64,000 nucleotides of DNA from Streptomyces sp. NBC_00344 (GTDB lineage: Bacteria > Actinomycetota > Actinomycetes > Streptomycetales > Streptomycetaceae): the NCBI RefSeq assembly GCF_036088315.1, contig NZ_CP107996.1, positions 4,119,001 to 4,183,000 on the forward strand, read 5' to 3'. Shown here piece after piece: positions 43,874 to 52,564 of the stretch. Both the position numbers and the translations under genes were made by a program. Position 1 is the stretch's first letter. The number at the start of each line of letters is the position of its first letter. The notes beneath the pieces were generated by a model. It saw only the letters and a program-made list of their open reading frames with translations, was not told where the DNA came from and did no database searches.

Positions 43874-44450
43874 GTGGGTCGCGCGCGCACGCAGGGAAAA
43901 ACACGGGCCGTGGCACGGGTCGCGGTGCTGGTGCGAGCGGGGGCTGCCCCGATGTGGTGGCTGGGGCTGCTCGCCGCGGTTGCCGGGGTGCTGCTGCCCG
44001 GGCTCACCGGGCGCAGGATCGGTCTGCTCGCCGGGGCGGCGCTCTTCCTGGTCACGGCGGCAGCCGTGGCGCTGGTCCGGAGGCGCCGTTTCGGACATCT
44101 GGCGAAGACACCTGACCGGGCCGGCCGTTCGGACTTTCTCCAGGACCCGTGCGGTCACCCTGCGGAACTGGCGGCGCTCGCACCGGTGGTGGCTGCTGGC
44201 CGCCTTCGTGCTGGCGCTGGGTTCGTCGTTCGCCCTGCCGGCCGCCGGCGGGCTGACCCTGGCCGGGGCAGGCGCCGGCCTGTGGCTCAAGTCGGTCGGG
44301 CTGGGACGCCGGGAACGCGCCGAGGACCTGCTGTTCTGGGTCCGTACCGACTGGATCGCGCGCGGTCCCGCCGGCAGCACGGTCAAGGGGTATCGGTCCA
44401 CGGGGGTCCTCGCGGGCGACGCCGCGCCGGGCGGGGCGCGGCGTCGCTGA
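43874..44450 (+). pseudogene. Membrane protein split by a one-base frameshift
   Basis: Two overlapping frames together make one sensible protein. The first frame (GTG 43874) runs through two membrane segments (MWWLGLLAAVAGVLLPG and LLAGAALFLVTAAAVALV) to about residue 82 (HLAKTPDR). Strong GC3 coding signal then moves to another frame with VRTFSRTRAVTLRNWRRSHRWW, two more hydrophobic stretches and a C-terminal GDAAPGGARRR, ending at 44450. Removing one G in the GGG at 44118-44120 joins them. It may be a true pseudogene, a sequencing error or, less likely, programmed frameshifting. The family is a conserved membrane protein of unknown role. Confidence 0.7.
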
Positions 44451-44471
44451 CTTCCGTGAGGCCGGCCGGTC

Positions 44472-44846
44472 TCACATCTCCAGCTCGGCCTCGATCTTCT
44501 TCAACTGGTGCCGGGCCATGGCGAGGTTGGCGCGGCCCTTGTCCAGCGCCAGATAGAGGAACAGGCCGTTCTTGCCTCGGCCCTTGAGCAGCCGGATCAG
44601 GTGGTACTGCTCGCCCAGGGTGATCAGGACGTCCTCGATCTCGTCCTTCATTCCGAGGTGTTCCATGGTCCGCACCTTGGCGCGCACCACATCGGTGTTT
44701 CCTGCGGCGGCCACCGACAGATCGAGGTCCTTGCCGCCGCCGAGAGTGCCGAGGGCCATCCCGCTGGTGTAGTCGACGAGGGCGGCTCCAATGGCCCCCT
44801 CGATCGTGGTCATCGCTTCCTTGAGTGTGGTTTCGGTGTTCGCCAT
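44472..44846 (-). CDS. Roadblock/LC7-domain protein
   Basis: A 124-residue roadblock/LC7-fold protein. It contains AIGAALVDYTSGMALGTLGGG (about 19-39) and the later YHLIRLLKGRGKNGLFLYLALDK strand, which are typical of a conserved Streptomyces group. Roadblock proteins form dimers and often regulate small GTPases. ATG 44846 begins the conserved part, but a second start at 44987 has a better ribosome site and a four-base overlap with the upstream roadblock stop. That start would add 47 residues containing five-residue Thr/Gln/Arg repeats. It is the last gene of the roadblock operon. Confidence 0.82.
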   Translation of the reverse strand: MANTETTLKEAMTTIEGAIGAALVDYTSGMALGTLGGGKDLDLSVAAAGNTDVVRAKVRTMEHLGMKDEIEDVLITLGEQYHLIRLLKGRGKNGLFLYLALDKGRANLAMARHQLKKIEAELEM

Positions 44847-44880
44847 GAGGGTTGTACTGCCTTTCGTCCTGGTGTTCCTG

Positions 44881-44955
44881 GGCTGAGTGGACCCGGTTTG
44901 GGCGGTCCTGGTCTGAGTGGTTCTGGTCTGAGTGGTCCTGGGCTGAGTGGTTTTG
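44881..44955. repeat. Five 15-bp tandem repeats between two roadblock genes
   Basis: Five 15-bp units run from 44881 to 44955: GGCTGAGTGGACCCG, GTTTGGGCGGTCCTG, GTCTGAGTGGTTCTG, GTCTGAGTGGTCCTG and GGCTGAGTGGTTTTG. A weaker sixth copy precedes them. Because the period is a multiple of three, the minus-strand reading stays in frame and encodes a pentapeptide repeat (TTQTR-like), so it may be coding if the start at 44987 is used. Confidence 0.8.
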
Positions 44956-44983
44956 GACCGGGGGGTTCGTGGCGGGACGTCGG

Positions 44984-45376
44984 TCATGGGCTCTCCGGCC
45001 GTTCGAGGGCGCCGTCGACCAGTTCGCCGATCCGGGCGCTGGCACGGCGGGCTTCCAGGTGCAGACGGCCTACGTTGATGCGCGGCTGGGCGAGCAGCGT
45101 GAGCACCGCGGACGGGCCGGCGGCATAGGTGGCGACGTAGCCGTGTTCGCCCCGGACGAGCAGTTCGCGAAAGTCGCCCTGGCCCGTGGTGTCCGTCAGC
45201 CGCTGGGCCACGCCGAGGGCCGCCGCGGTGAGCGCCGCGATGGACTCGGCCTCCGACGACGCGGTGTCCTGAGCCAGCACCAGGCCGTCGGCGCTGGCCG
45301 CGAGCGCTCCGACGACCAGCGGGACCCGGGCTCTCAGCCGGTGCAACTCGTCGAGGACTTCGGCCTCCGCGGACAT
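44984..45376 (-). CDS. Roadblock/LC7-domain protein (CvnB-like)
   Basis: A 130-residue roadblock/LC7 protein with the CvnB-like layout: helical start MSAEAEVLDELHRLRARV, strand VVGALAASADGLVLAQD, and the later GEHGYVATYAAGPSAVLTLLA strand pair. In cvn operons this fold works with a sensor kinase, a DUF742 protein and a GTPase, none of which is here. ATG 45376 has AGGAG seven bases upstream. Its stop overlaps an alternative start of the next roadblock gene. It lies third in an operon of four. Confidence 0.86.
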   Translation of the reverse strand: MSAEAEVLDELHRLRARVPLVVGALAASADGLVLAQDTASSEAESIAALTAAALGVAQRLTDTTGQGDFRELLVRGEHGYVATYAAGPSAVLTLLAQPRINVGRLHLEARRASARIGELVDGALERPESP

Positions 45377-45414
45377 CAGCTGTCTCCTCTCGGCGCGCTG
45401 CCGCAGGGCGCGGA

Positions 45415-46179
45415 TCACAGCGTGGCCTCCAATGCGTCTCGCAGCCGGCGGAGCAGGGCGACATCCGGGTCCGGCGTCATCCCGGCGACCCACGCGGGAA
45501 CCAGGTGCGCCTGCGGTACGGGCGCGCGCGGGGTCTCGACCGCGCCGGCGGCTGCCAGCCTGCGGATGTCGATCAGAATGTGGAACGCCGGGCGGCCCAG
45601 CGCGCGGGCGATGTCCTGCGGGGTCATCGCGCCGTCGGCCAGAGCGAGCACGGCCCGCTGGCGCGCGGTGACCGTGGTGTCCGGGCGGCGGCGGGTCCTT
45701 ACCACCGGGGCGTTGTCGACGTCCGGATACGGCCAGAGCCGGTCGAGCAGGTCCCTCCGGCGGGCGGCTTCGCGTTCCACCACCTCGGCGGACACCGGGT
45801 GCACCGGACCGATCCAGTGGGCGACCCCGTAACGGAAGCGGGTGGGCCCGCTGCTGGGGGCCAGTGCGAAGAACGCCGCGTCGTGCAGCGCTCCCAGATG
45901 GCATATCTCCAGTTCCCCGCCGGCCACCTGGCCGCTCTCCACGAGGAATCTGCCGACGAAACCGTGGGCGCCCGCCCGGTCGACGGCCTGCTGCCAGCCT
46001 TCGGGCCGCAACCGGCCGGTGGCGGTGAGCAGGATGTCGATGCCCGGTGCGGCGGGGCTCTCGGCGTGCACCACCTGGCCGTCCACCAGGTAGAGCGTGC
46101 CGCGGTCCCGCAGCAGGGCGCCGGTCGCGCGCTCACCGGCGAGCCGGACCAGCATGGGGGACACGGTTGCGGGGCTCAT
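45415..46179 (-). CDS. DUF4388-like protein with C-terminal winged helix
   Basis: A 254-residue protein. The N-terminal part (about 10-110) has the DUF4388/PATAN-like pattern of a short GERATGALLRDRGTLYLVDGQVVHAES strand set, which is often linked to signal transduction. The C-terminal part (about 165-254) has a winged-helix-like segment, VTARQRAVLALADGAMTPQDIARALGRPAFHILIDIRRLAAAG. The middle contains a PLDLL-like region with no motif. It starts by ATGA overlap with the roadblock gene upstream. I infer a DNA-binding or adaptor role in the roadblock system; the domain assignment is by eye. Confidence 0.7.
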   Translation of the reverse strand: MSPATVSPMLVRLAGERATGALLRDRGTLYLVDGQVVHAESPAAPGIDILLTATGRLRPEGWQQAVDRAGAHGFVGRFLVESGQVAGGELEICHLGALHDAAFFALAPSSGPTRFRYGVAHWIGPVHPVSAEVVEREAARRRDLLDRLWPYPDVDNAPVVRTRRRPDTTVTARQRAVLALADGAMTPQDIARALGRPAFHILIDIRRLAAAGAVETPRAPVPQAHLVPAWVAGMTPDPDVALLRRLRDALEATL

Positions 46180-46583
46180 GCCAGGACCAGTCGCTCGGCG
46201 AGATCGCCGAGCCGTAACCGGGCGAGGGCGAGGTTGCCCTCGTCGCGGTCGAGCCAGAGGTGCAGGAAGACGCTGCTGTCGAAGGTCGTCTCGACGAAGC
46301 GCAGGATGTGGTAGCCGGTGCGGGTGGTGACGATGACGTCCTCGACCGGGAGATCCCTGGCCGCAGCCTCGTCGCCGGGTGCGGGCTCCTCCGGAGCGAA
46401 GGCGGGATGTTCGGCGGCCATCCGCGCCAGCTCGGCGGTCTCGGCTGCTGTCGCCTCATGGTCGTTGTTCGGCGAGTCGCCGATGGTGCCGAGGGCGAGC
46501 CCGCTGGTCCAGTCGACCACGGCGGCGCCGATGGCACCGGGCAGCCGCATGGCTTGCAGCAGACACTCGTCGATTCCGGGCAC
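46176..46583 (-). CDS. Roadblock/LC7-domain protein with TTA codon
   Basis: A 135-residue roadblock/LC7 protein with AIGAAVVDWTSGLALGTIGDSP near residues 17-38 and the C-terminal strands TGYHILRFVETTFDSSVFLHLWLDR. It resembles the last roadblock gene of the operon but has an acidic insert (about 60-80). Codon 123 is TTA (46217-46215, in ARLRLGD), so full translation requires the bldA tRNA. The start is GTG 46583 with GGAGGG seven bases upstream. It is the first gene of the four-gene operon, so its TTA could gate the coupled downstream genes as well. Confidence 0.87.
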   Translation of the reverse strand: MPGIDECLLQAMRLPGAIGAAVVDWTSGLALGTIGDSPNNDHEATAAETAELARMAAEHPAFAPEEPAPGDEAAARDLPVEDVIVTTRTGYHILRFVETTFDSSVFLHLWLDRDEGNLALARLRLGDLAERLVLA

Positions 46584-46599
46584 GCGTGACCCTCCCCCC

Positions 46600-46646
46600 A
46601 GCGTGGTGTGCGGCAGCGTGGTGTGCGGCAGTAACCGTGAAGTTAC
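46600..46646. promoter_or_regulatory. Direct repeat and GTAAC-N6-GTTAC site upstream of the roadblock operon
   Basis: AGCGTGGTGTGCGGC occurs twice in tandem (46600-46629), followed directly by GTAAC-CGTGAA-GTTAC (46631-46646). The latter is a perfect inverted repeat with a helical-turn spacing between half sites, suited to a dimeric regulator. The site is about 50 bases upstream of the roadblock operon's GTG. Confidence 0.45.
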
Positions 46647-46768
46647 GCACCGTGCGCTCTGCTGGTGGGAGTTCTGGCATTTTCCGGCGGAACATGCGGC
46701 GTGGGGTTAAAGTCCGAGTTCGGCCGCTCGGACGCGGGCGGCCGCCGGACCGTCATGCCCTGCGGACA

Positions 46769-48148
46769 TCACTCCGGGAGAAGTGCGTCCCGATGCCCGC
46801 CACCCGCGTCCGCCACGATCTCCTCCATGGTCTGCGGGTCCCGTGCCACGGTGAACCGCACCCCGTCGGGTCCGGTCGAAAAGCCGTAAATGCCGGGCCT
46901 GGCAAGGCTGTTGTACGCATAGTGGTGCGCGAAGTAGTAGGCGCCGGTGTCGAGCACCGCCGCGTAGTCGCCCGGCTGGAGCAGGGGCAACTCCCGGTCC
47001 TCCGCCAGCAGATCGCCCGCGAAACAGGCCGGCCCTGCCACGTCCTGGGCGACCCCGGGGCCGGACTTGGGCCGGCCGTCCGCGTCATGGGCGGTGATCC
47101 GCAGCGGCCAGGACTCGGGCGCGTACACCGTGCGGGTCGCGACCTGGACACCTGCGTGGGTCACCGCGATCGGCCGTCCGCCGGACGACTTGGTGTACTC
47201 GACCCGGGCGAGGATCGTGCCGTGCTTGGCGAGCAGGGAGCGGCCGAACTCGGTGACCAGACCGTAGCGGCCGTCGAGCAGCCCGGGTGCGGTCTCCTTG
47301 AGGAGGCGCGCGTAGTCGGCGTAGCGGGGGGTTTCCTCGTCGGACGAGAAGTTGACGGGGAGCCCGCCGCCGATGTCGATGGTGTCGATCTGCTGCCGGC
47401 CCGCCGCGGTGTTGATCTCCTCGGCCAGTTCATGGACGGCCCGGACGCCTTCGGCCATCAGTGCCAGCGGCACGCCCTGCGAGCCGGAATGGGTGTGCAG
47501 CCGGGTCAGCCAGGGGCGGTCCAGGCAGGCACGGATCACCCACTCGCGCGCGCCGTCGTCGCGCAGGGCGATGCCGAACTTCGATGTGGCGGTCGCGGTC
47601 GACAGGGCTCCGATGGAGCCGCCGCCGATCTGCGGGTTCACCCGCAGGCCCAGCGGGGACGACGGCGGATCCGATCCGACGAGTGCGTCGATACGGTCCA
47701 GCTCCTGCGGATTGTCCGCGTTGACCGCGATTCCCAGGCTCAGTGCTTCCCGCAGCTCGGCCGGGGTCTTCGCGGGGGAGTCCAGCACGGTGTGCGAGGG
47801 CCGCACGCCGGCGGCGCGGGCCAGCGCCAGTTCACCGGGGCTCGCGACCTCGGCCCCGATGCCCTCGGCCCTGAGCAGCCTCAGCACCGGCACCAGTGGT
47901 GCGGCCTTCACCGCGAAAGCGTGCAGAACCGGGGTGCCGGGTGGCGTGACGCCGGCGAAGGCGGAGTGCAGTGCCGCCGCGCTGCTCCGGATGCCGGAGA
48001 TGTCCAGCAGTCCGACGATCGGTGTCCGGGCGCCGGCGATCCCGCTCTCCACCGCCGCCCGGACGGCCTGCTCGCGCCTCAGGGCGGCTGTACGGGGGGC
48101 GGTGGAGGGCCTGACGTCGGTGCTGTCGGGAGCCGTTTCGGAAGCCAT
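46769..48148 (-). CDS. Group III PLP-dependent amino acid decarboxylase (DAP/ornithine type)
   Basis: A 459-residue enzyme of the alanine-racemase-fold decarboxylase family (diaminopimelate/ornithine/arginine type). The PLP lysine lies in HAFAVKAAPL (about 77-86). The GGGLPVNF phosphate loop (about 250-257), VTEFGRSLLAKHG and the late CFAGDLLAED and DTGAYYFAHHYAYN motifs are intact. It lacks the clear features that would separate a lysA enzyme from an ornithine or other decarboxylase. The gene is divergent from hutU and shares a 120-base promoter region with it, which hints at a link to histidine or glutamate metabolism, not proven. Confidence 0.85.
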   Translation of the reverse strand: MASETAPDSTDVRPSTAPRTAALRREQAVRAAVESGIAGARTPIVGLLDISGIRSSAAALHSAFAGVTPPGTPVLHAFAVKAAPLVPVLRLLRAEGIGAEVASPGELALARAAGVRPSHTVLDSPAKTPAELREALSLGIAVNADNPQELDRIDALVGSDPPSSPLGLRVNPQIGGGSIGALSTATATSKFGIALRDDGAREWVIRACLDRPWLTRLHTHSGSQGVPLALMAEGVRAVHELAEEINTAAGRQQIDTIDIGGGLPVNFSSDEETPRYADYARLLKETAPGLLDGRYGLVTEFGRSLLAKHGTILARVEYTKSSGGRPIAVTHAGVQVATRTVYAPESWPLRITAHDADGRPKSGPGVAQDVAGPACFAGDLLAEDRELPLLQPGDYAAVLDTGAYYFAHHYAYNSLARPGIYGFSTGPDGVRFTVARDPQTMEEIVADAGGGHRDALLPE

Positions 48149-48197
48149 GCGATCCAGCCAATCATCCGCTCGGGTCCGGCGCGGATGCCGGGCCGTA

Positions 48198-48234
48198 TTG
48201 ACTAGCTCTATTCATCTCGTCAAGATGTGAATAG
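48198..48234 (+). promoter_or_regulatory. hut promoter with inverted repeat
   Basis: TTGACT (48198-48203) and CAAGAT (48221-48226) are 17 bases apart. Across the spacer and -10 lies CTATTCA-N13-TGAATAG (48208-48234), an inverted repeat whose arms also carry ATCT/AGAT. A repressor bound here would block hutU transcription. The start would be near 48233, 36 bases before the hutU ATG. Confidence 0.6.
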
Positions 48235-48268
48235 TTAATGCAACAGTCATGGATCGAGGAGGCACGCC

Positions 48269-49930
48269 ATGTCAGGACCCCGGCCGGTACGGGCACCGCG
48301 CGGTACGGAGCTGAGCGCCCTGGGATGGCAGCAGGAAGCCGCCCTCCGGATGCTGCAGAACAACCTCGACCCCGAGGTCGCGGAGCACCCCGACAAGCTC
48401 GTCGTCTACGGCGGCACCGGCAAGGCCGCCCGCGACTGGCGCTCCTTCGACGCGATGGTGCGCACGCTGAAGACGCTGAAGCAGGACGAGACGATGCTCG
48501 TCCAGTCCGGCCGCCCGGTCGGCGTGATGCAGACCCATGAATGGGCTCCGCGGGTCCTGATCGCCAACTCCAACCTGGTCGGCGACTGGGCGAACTGGGA
48601 GGAGTTCCGCCGCCTGGAGGCGCTGGGGCTGACCATGTACGGCCAGATGACGGCCGGATCCTGGATCTACATCGGCACCCAGGGAATCCTCCAGGGCACC
48701 TACGAGACCTTCGCCGCGGTCGCCGCCAAGCGATTCAACGGCACACTCGCCGGGACGATCACCCTCACCGCGGGTCTTGGCGGCATGGGCGGGGCCCAGC
48801 CACTCGCCGTGACCATGAACGACGGCGTCGCCATCTGTATCGACGTCGACCCGCGGGCCATCGAGCGCCGCATCGAGCACCGCTACCTGGACGTCAGGGC
48901 CGACAGCCCTGAGCATGCGCTGCGGCTCGCCGTCGAGGCGCGCGACGCCCGCAAGCCGCTCTCCATCGGGCTGCTCGGCAACGCGGCCGAGCTGCTGCCC
49001 CAGCTGCTCGCCGACGGCGCCCCGATCGACATCGTGACGGACCAGACCTCCGCCCACGACCCCCTCGCCTACCTCCCGGTCGGGGTCGACTTCGACGACA
49101 TGGCCGCGTACGCCGCCGAGAAGCCCGCCGACTTCACGGTGCGCGCCCGCGAGTCGATGGCCCGGCACGTCGAGGCCATGGTCGGCTTCATGGACGCGGG
49201 CGCCGAGGTCTTCGACTACGGCAACTCCATCCGTGGCGAGGCGCAACTCGCTGGATACGCAAGGGCGTTCGACTTCCCCGGCTTTGTCCCCGCCTACATC
49301 CGCCCGCTCTTCTGCGAGGGCAGGGGCCCGTTCCGCTGGGCGGCGCTGTCCGGCGAGGCATCGGACATCCACAAGACCGACAAGGCGCTGCTCGACCTCT
49401 TCCCGGAGAACGAATCGCTGCACCGCTGGATCAAAATGGCGGGCGAGCGGGTCCACTTCCAGGGGCTGCCGGCCCGTATCTGCTGGCTTGGCCAGGGCGA
49501 ACGCGACAAGGCAGGCGCCCTGTTCAACGACATGGTCGCCGACGGCACGCTCGCCGCGCCGCTGGCCATCGGCCGCGACCACCTCGACTGCGGCTCCGTC
49601 GCCTCCCCCTACCGCGAGACCGAGGCCATGCTCGACGGCTCCGACGCGATCGCCGACTGGCCGCTGCTCAACGCCATGGTCAACGTGGCGTCCGGCGCGT
49701 CCTGGGTCTCCATCCACCACGGTGGCGGTGTCGGTATGGGCCGCTCCATCCACGCGGGCCAGGTCTCGGTGGCGGACGGCACGGAACTCGCGGGCGAGAA
49801 GATCCGCCGGGTGCTGACCAACGACCCGGGCATGGGCGTCATCCGCCATGTCGACGCCGGATACGACATCGCCGAGCGGGTGGCCGACGAGCGCGGTGTC
49901 CGCATCCCGATGCGCGAGGGCACCGAGTGA
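48269..49930 (+). CDS. hutU: Urocanate hydratase
   Basis: Urocanase, 553 residues. It adds water to urocanate to form imidazolone propionate, using tightly bound NAD+ as electrophile. The NAD-binding glycine-rich segment is [17 protein letters not shown] near residues 165-181. The essential Cys is Cys441 in [10 protein letters not shown], and [15 protein letters not shown] is the other family block. Length matches the family. ATG 48269 has AGGAGG six bases upstream. It is the first gene of the hut operon and its stop overlaps the next gene by four bases. Confidence 0.97.
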   Translation: MSGPRPVRAPRGTELSALGWQQEAALRMLQNNLDPEVAEHPDKLVVYGGTGKAARDWRSFDAMVRTLKTLKQDETMLVQSGRPVGVMQTHEWAPRVLIANSNLVGDWANWEEFRRLEALGLTMYGQMTAGSWIYIGTQGILQGTYETFAAVAAKRFNGTLAGTITLTAGLGGMGGAQPLAVTMNDGVAICIDVDPRAIERRIEHRYLDVRADSPEHALRLAVEARDARKPLSIGLLGNAAELLPQLLADGAPIDIVTDQTSAHDPLAYLPVGVDFDDMAAYAAEKPADFTVRARESMARHVEAMVGFMDAGAEVFDYGNSIRGEAQLAGYARAFDFPGFVPAYIRPLFCEGRGPFRWAALSGEASDIHKTDKALLDLFPENESLHRWIKMAGERVHFQGLPARICWLGQGERDKAGALFNDMVADGTLAAPLAIGRDHLDCGSVASPYRETEAMLDGSDAIADWPLLNAMVNVASGASWVSIHHGGGVGMGRSIHAGQVSVADGTELAGEKIRRVLTNDPGMGVIRHVDAGYDIAERVADERGVRIPMREGTE

Positions 49931-51177
49931 CGACCCGCATCGACAGCGCCCCCCTCGCGCCGCCGTCCTTCCAGGAGATGTGGCGCGACCTGGCCCCTAT
50001 CGGCCGCGACGCCGGAAGCGGCGGATACCGCCGCTATGCCTGGACCGCCGCGGACGCGGACTGCCGCGCCTGGTTCAAGGACCAGGCGGAGAGCCGCGGA
50101 CTGACCTACGAGGTCGACCGCAACGGCAACCAGTGGGCATGGCTGGGTGACCCGGAGGGCACCGACGCCGTCGTCACCGGCTCACATCTGGACTCGGTGC
50201 CGGACGGCGGTGCCTTCGACGGGCCGCTCGGTGTGGTCTCCTCCTTCGCCGCCCTCGACGAACTCCGCAGCAGGGGAGTGGAGTTCACCAGGCCGCTGGC
50301 CATCGGGAACTTCGGCGACGAGGAGGGGGCCCGCTTCGGGCTCGCCTGCGTCGGCTCCCGGCTCGCGGCCGGCCGGCTCACCGTGGAACAGGCTCATGCG
50401 CTGCGCGACGGCGACGGGGTCCCACTGCCCCACGCCATGGAAAAGGCCGGGTACGACCCCTCCACGATCGGGCCCGACCCCGAGCGGCTCGCCCGGATCG
50501 GCGCGTTCGTCGAACTGCATGTGGAACAGGGCCGCGCCCTCGACCTCAGCGGGGACCCGGTCGGTATCGCGTCCGCCATCTGGCCGCACGGCCGCTGGCG
50601 GTACGACTTCACCGGCGAGGCCAACCACGCGGGCACCACCCGTCTGGTGGACCGCCGCGACCCGATGCTCACCTATGCGCAGACCGTGCTCGCGGCGCGC
50701 CGTGAAGCGGAGCTCGCCGGGGCCGTCGCCACCTTCGGCAAGATCGTCGTGGAGCCCAACGGCGTGAACGCCATCGCCTCCCTGGTGCGCGGCTGGCTCG
50801 ACTCCCGCGCCGCCGACCAGTCCACCCTGGACACCGTCATCGCCGGTATCGAGCAGGCCGCCAGGGAACAGGGCGAGCGCGACGGCGTGGATGTCCGGGT
50901 CACCCGGGAGTCCTTCACCCCCGTCGTGGAATTCGCGCATGCGCTGCGGGACGAGCTGGGCCGGATCCTCGGCGGGGACGGCGGCGGCATCCCCGTTCTC
51001 GGAACAGGGGCGGGACACGACGCCGGAATCCTCTCCGCTTCCGTTCCGACCGCCATGCTGTTCGTACGCAACCCCACGGGTGTCTCGCACTCCCCGGCGG
51101 AACACGCCGGTGAGGACGACTGCCTGGCCGGGGTGACCGCACTCGCCGACGTACTGGAGGGCCTGGCGTGCAGGTGA
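49927..51177 (+). CDS. M20-family amidase (allantoate amidohydrolase-like) in the hut operon
   Basis: A 416-residue metal-dependent amidohydrolase of the allantoate/N-carbamoyl-amino-acid hydrolase group. Zinc ligands are seen in [29 protein letters not shown] and [26 protein letters not shown] and GTGAGHDA are further family blocks. The GTG start overlaps the hutU stop (GTGA). It lies between hutU and hutF, so I infer that it hydrolyses N-formyl-L-glutamate to glutamate and formate, taking the role of HutG, which has no homologue here. An allantoate role is less likely in this context. Confidence 0.87.
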   Translation: MTTRIDSAPLAPPSFQEMWRDLAPIGRDAGSGGYRRYAWTAADADCRAWFKDQAESRGLTYEVDRNGNQWAWLGDPEGTDAVVTGSHLDSVPDGGAFDGPLGVVSSFAALDELRSRGVEFTRPLAIGNFGDEEGARFGLACVGSRLAAGRLTVEQAHALRDGDGVPLPHAMEKAGYDPSTIGPDPERLARIGAFVELHVEQGRALDLSGDPVGIASAIWPHGRWRYDFTGEANHAGTTRLVDRRDPMLTYAQTVLAARREAELAGAVATFGKIVVEPNGVNAIASLVRGWLDSRAADQSTLDTVIAGIEQAAREQGERDGVDVRVTRESFTPVVEFAHALRDELGRILGGDGGGIPVLGTGAGHDAGILSASVPTAMLFVRNPTGVSHSPAEHAGEDDCLAGVTALADVLEGLACR

Positions 51178-52517
51178 CGTACTGGCTGGAACACGCCTGG
51201 CTCGACACCCACGTCGAGCCGGGTGTCGCCGTGGAGGTCGACGCGGGCCGGATCACCTCCGTCGTCACGGATGTGCCGGCCCCGCCGCGGGGTGCGACGG
51301 CGCTGCGCGGTCTGACCCTCCCGGGCCTGGCGAACGCGCACAGCCACGCCTTCCACCGCGCGCTGCGCTCCACCGTCCAGGTGGGCTCCGGCACCTTCTG
51401 GACCTGGCGCGACGTGATGTACGGAGTGTCCGCCCGGCTCACTCCGGAGAGCTATCACGCCCTCGCCCGCGCGGTGTACGCCGAGATGGCGCTGGCCGGC
51501 ATCACGGCCGTCGGTGAATTCCACTACCTGCACCACGGCCCCGGCGGGACGCCCTACGACGATCCGAACGCGATGGGCGACGCGCTGATCGCGGCCGCCG
51601 CCGACGCGGGCATCCGGATCACCCTCCTCGACACCGCCTACCTCGCGTCCGGGCTGATCGACAAGCGCAGAGGGGCCGCCCCCAACAAGCACCAGCTGCG
51701 CTTCTCGGACGGCACCGCCCAGGCCTGGGCCGAGCGGGCTTCCCTGCTGAAGGACGGCGAGCACACCCGGATCGGCGCGGCCATCCACTCCGTACGGGCG
51801 GTGCCGGCCGCCCAGCTGTCCACGGTGGCCGAGTGGGCCGAAGCACGGCAGGCACCGCTCCATGTGCATCTGTCCGAGCAGACAGCGGAGAACGACGCCT
51901 GCCGGGCGGCCCACGGCTGTACGCCCACCAGGCTGCTCGCGGATCACGGCGTGCTGGGACCGCGCACGACCGGCGTCCACAACACCCATCTCACCGCGGG
52001 CGACATCTCGCTGATCGGCACGACCGCGACGGGCACCTGCATGTGCCCGACCACCGAGCGGGACCTCGCCGACGGCATCGGCCCGGCGGTCCAGCTCCAG
52101 CACGCGGGCAGTCCGCTCTCGCTGGGCAGCGACAGTCACGCCGTCATCGACATCCTGGAGGAGTCGCGGGCCATGGAGCTCAATGAGCGCCTGCGCACCC
52201 GCACCCGGGGGCACTGGACCGCGGCTGCCCTGCTGCGCGCCGCGACCGCCGACGGCCATGCCGCCATCGGCTGGGGCGACGCGGGCACCATCGAGCCGGG
52301 TGCCCTCGCCGACCTCACCACGATCGCGCTGGACACCGTCAGAACAGCGGGGCCGGTGTCGAGGCTCGGAGCGGAGACCGCGGTATTCGCCGCTTCCGCG
52401 GCGGACGTCCGGCACACGGTCGTCGGCGGCCGGCAGATCGTACGCGACGGTGTGCACACCCTGGTCCCGGACGTGCCGCAGGCCCTGGCGCGGTCCATCG
52501 CCACACTGCACGCCTGA
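51168..52517 (+). CDS. hutF: Formimidoylglutamate deiminase
   Basis: A 449-residue amidohydrolase that converts N-formimino-L-glutamate to N-formyl-L-glutamate and ammonia. The metal motif is NAHSHAFHRALR (about 56-67), with later HVHLSEQ (about 233-239), the zinc histidine in GVHNTHLT and the aspartate in LGSDSHAV. All are intact. It starts by GTG within the last ten bases of the amidase gene. Together with hutU, hutI and the amidase it forms the five-step histidine route that yields glutamate, ammonia and formate without tetrahydrofolate transfer. Confidence 0.94.
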   Translation: MQVTYWLEHAWLDTHVEPGVAVEVDAGRITSVVTDVPAPPRGATALRGLTLPGLANAHSHAFHRALRSTVQVGSGTFWTWRDVMYGVSARLTPESYHALARAVYAEMALAGITAVGEFHYLHHGPGGTPYDDPNAMGDALIAAAADAGIRITLLDTAYLASGLIDKRRGAAPNKHQLRFSDGTAQAWAERASLLKDGEHTRIGAAIHSVRAVPAAQLSTVAEWAEARQAPLHVHLSEQTAENDACRAAHGCTPTRLLADHGVLGPRTTGVHNTHLTAGDISLIGTTATGTCMCPTTERDLADGIGPAVQLQHAGSPLSLGSDSHAVIDILEESRAMELNERLRTRTRGHWTAAALLRAATADGHAAIGWGDAGTIEPGALADLTTIALDTVRTAGPVSRLGAETAVFAASAADVRHTVVGGRQIVRDGVHTLVPDVPQALARSIATLHA

Positions 52518-52564
52518 GCCAGACCGGCCGGAGCACGGCCCCGTACGCGTAGGAGCACACCGCG

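Noticed and set aside
42850..44955. CRISPR array
   Set aside because: The 16-bp and 15-bp units are contiguous, with no unique spacers and no cas genes nearby.
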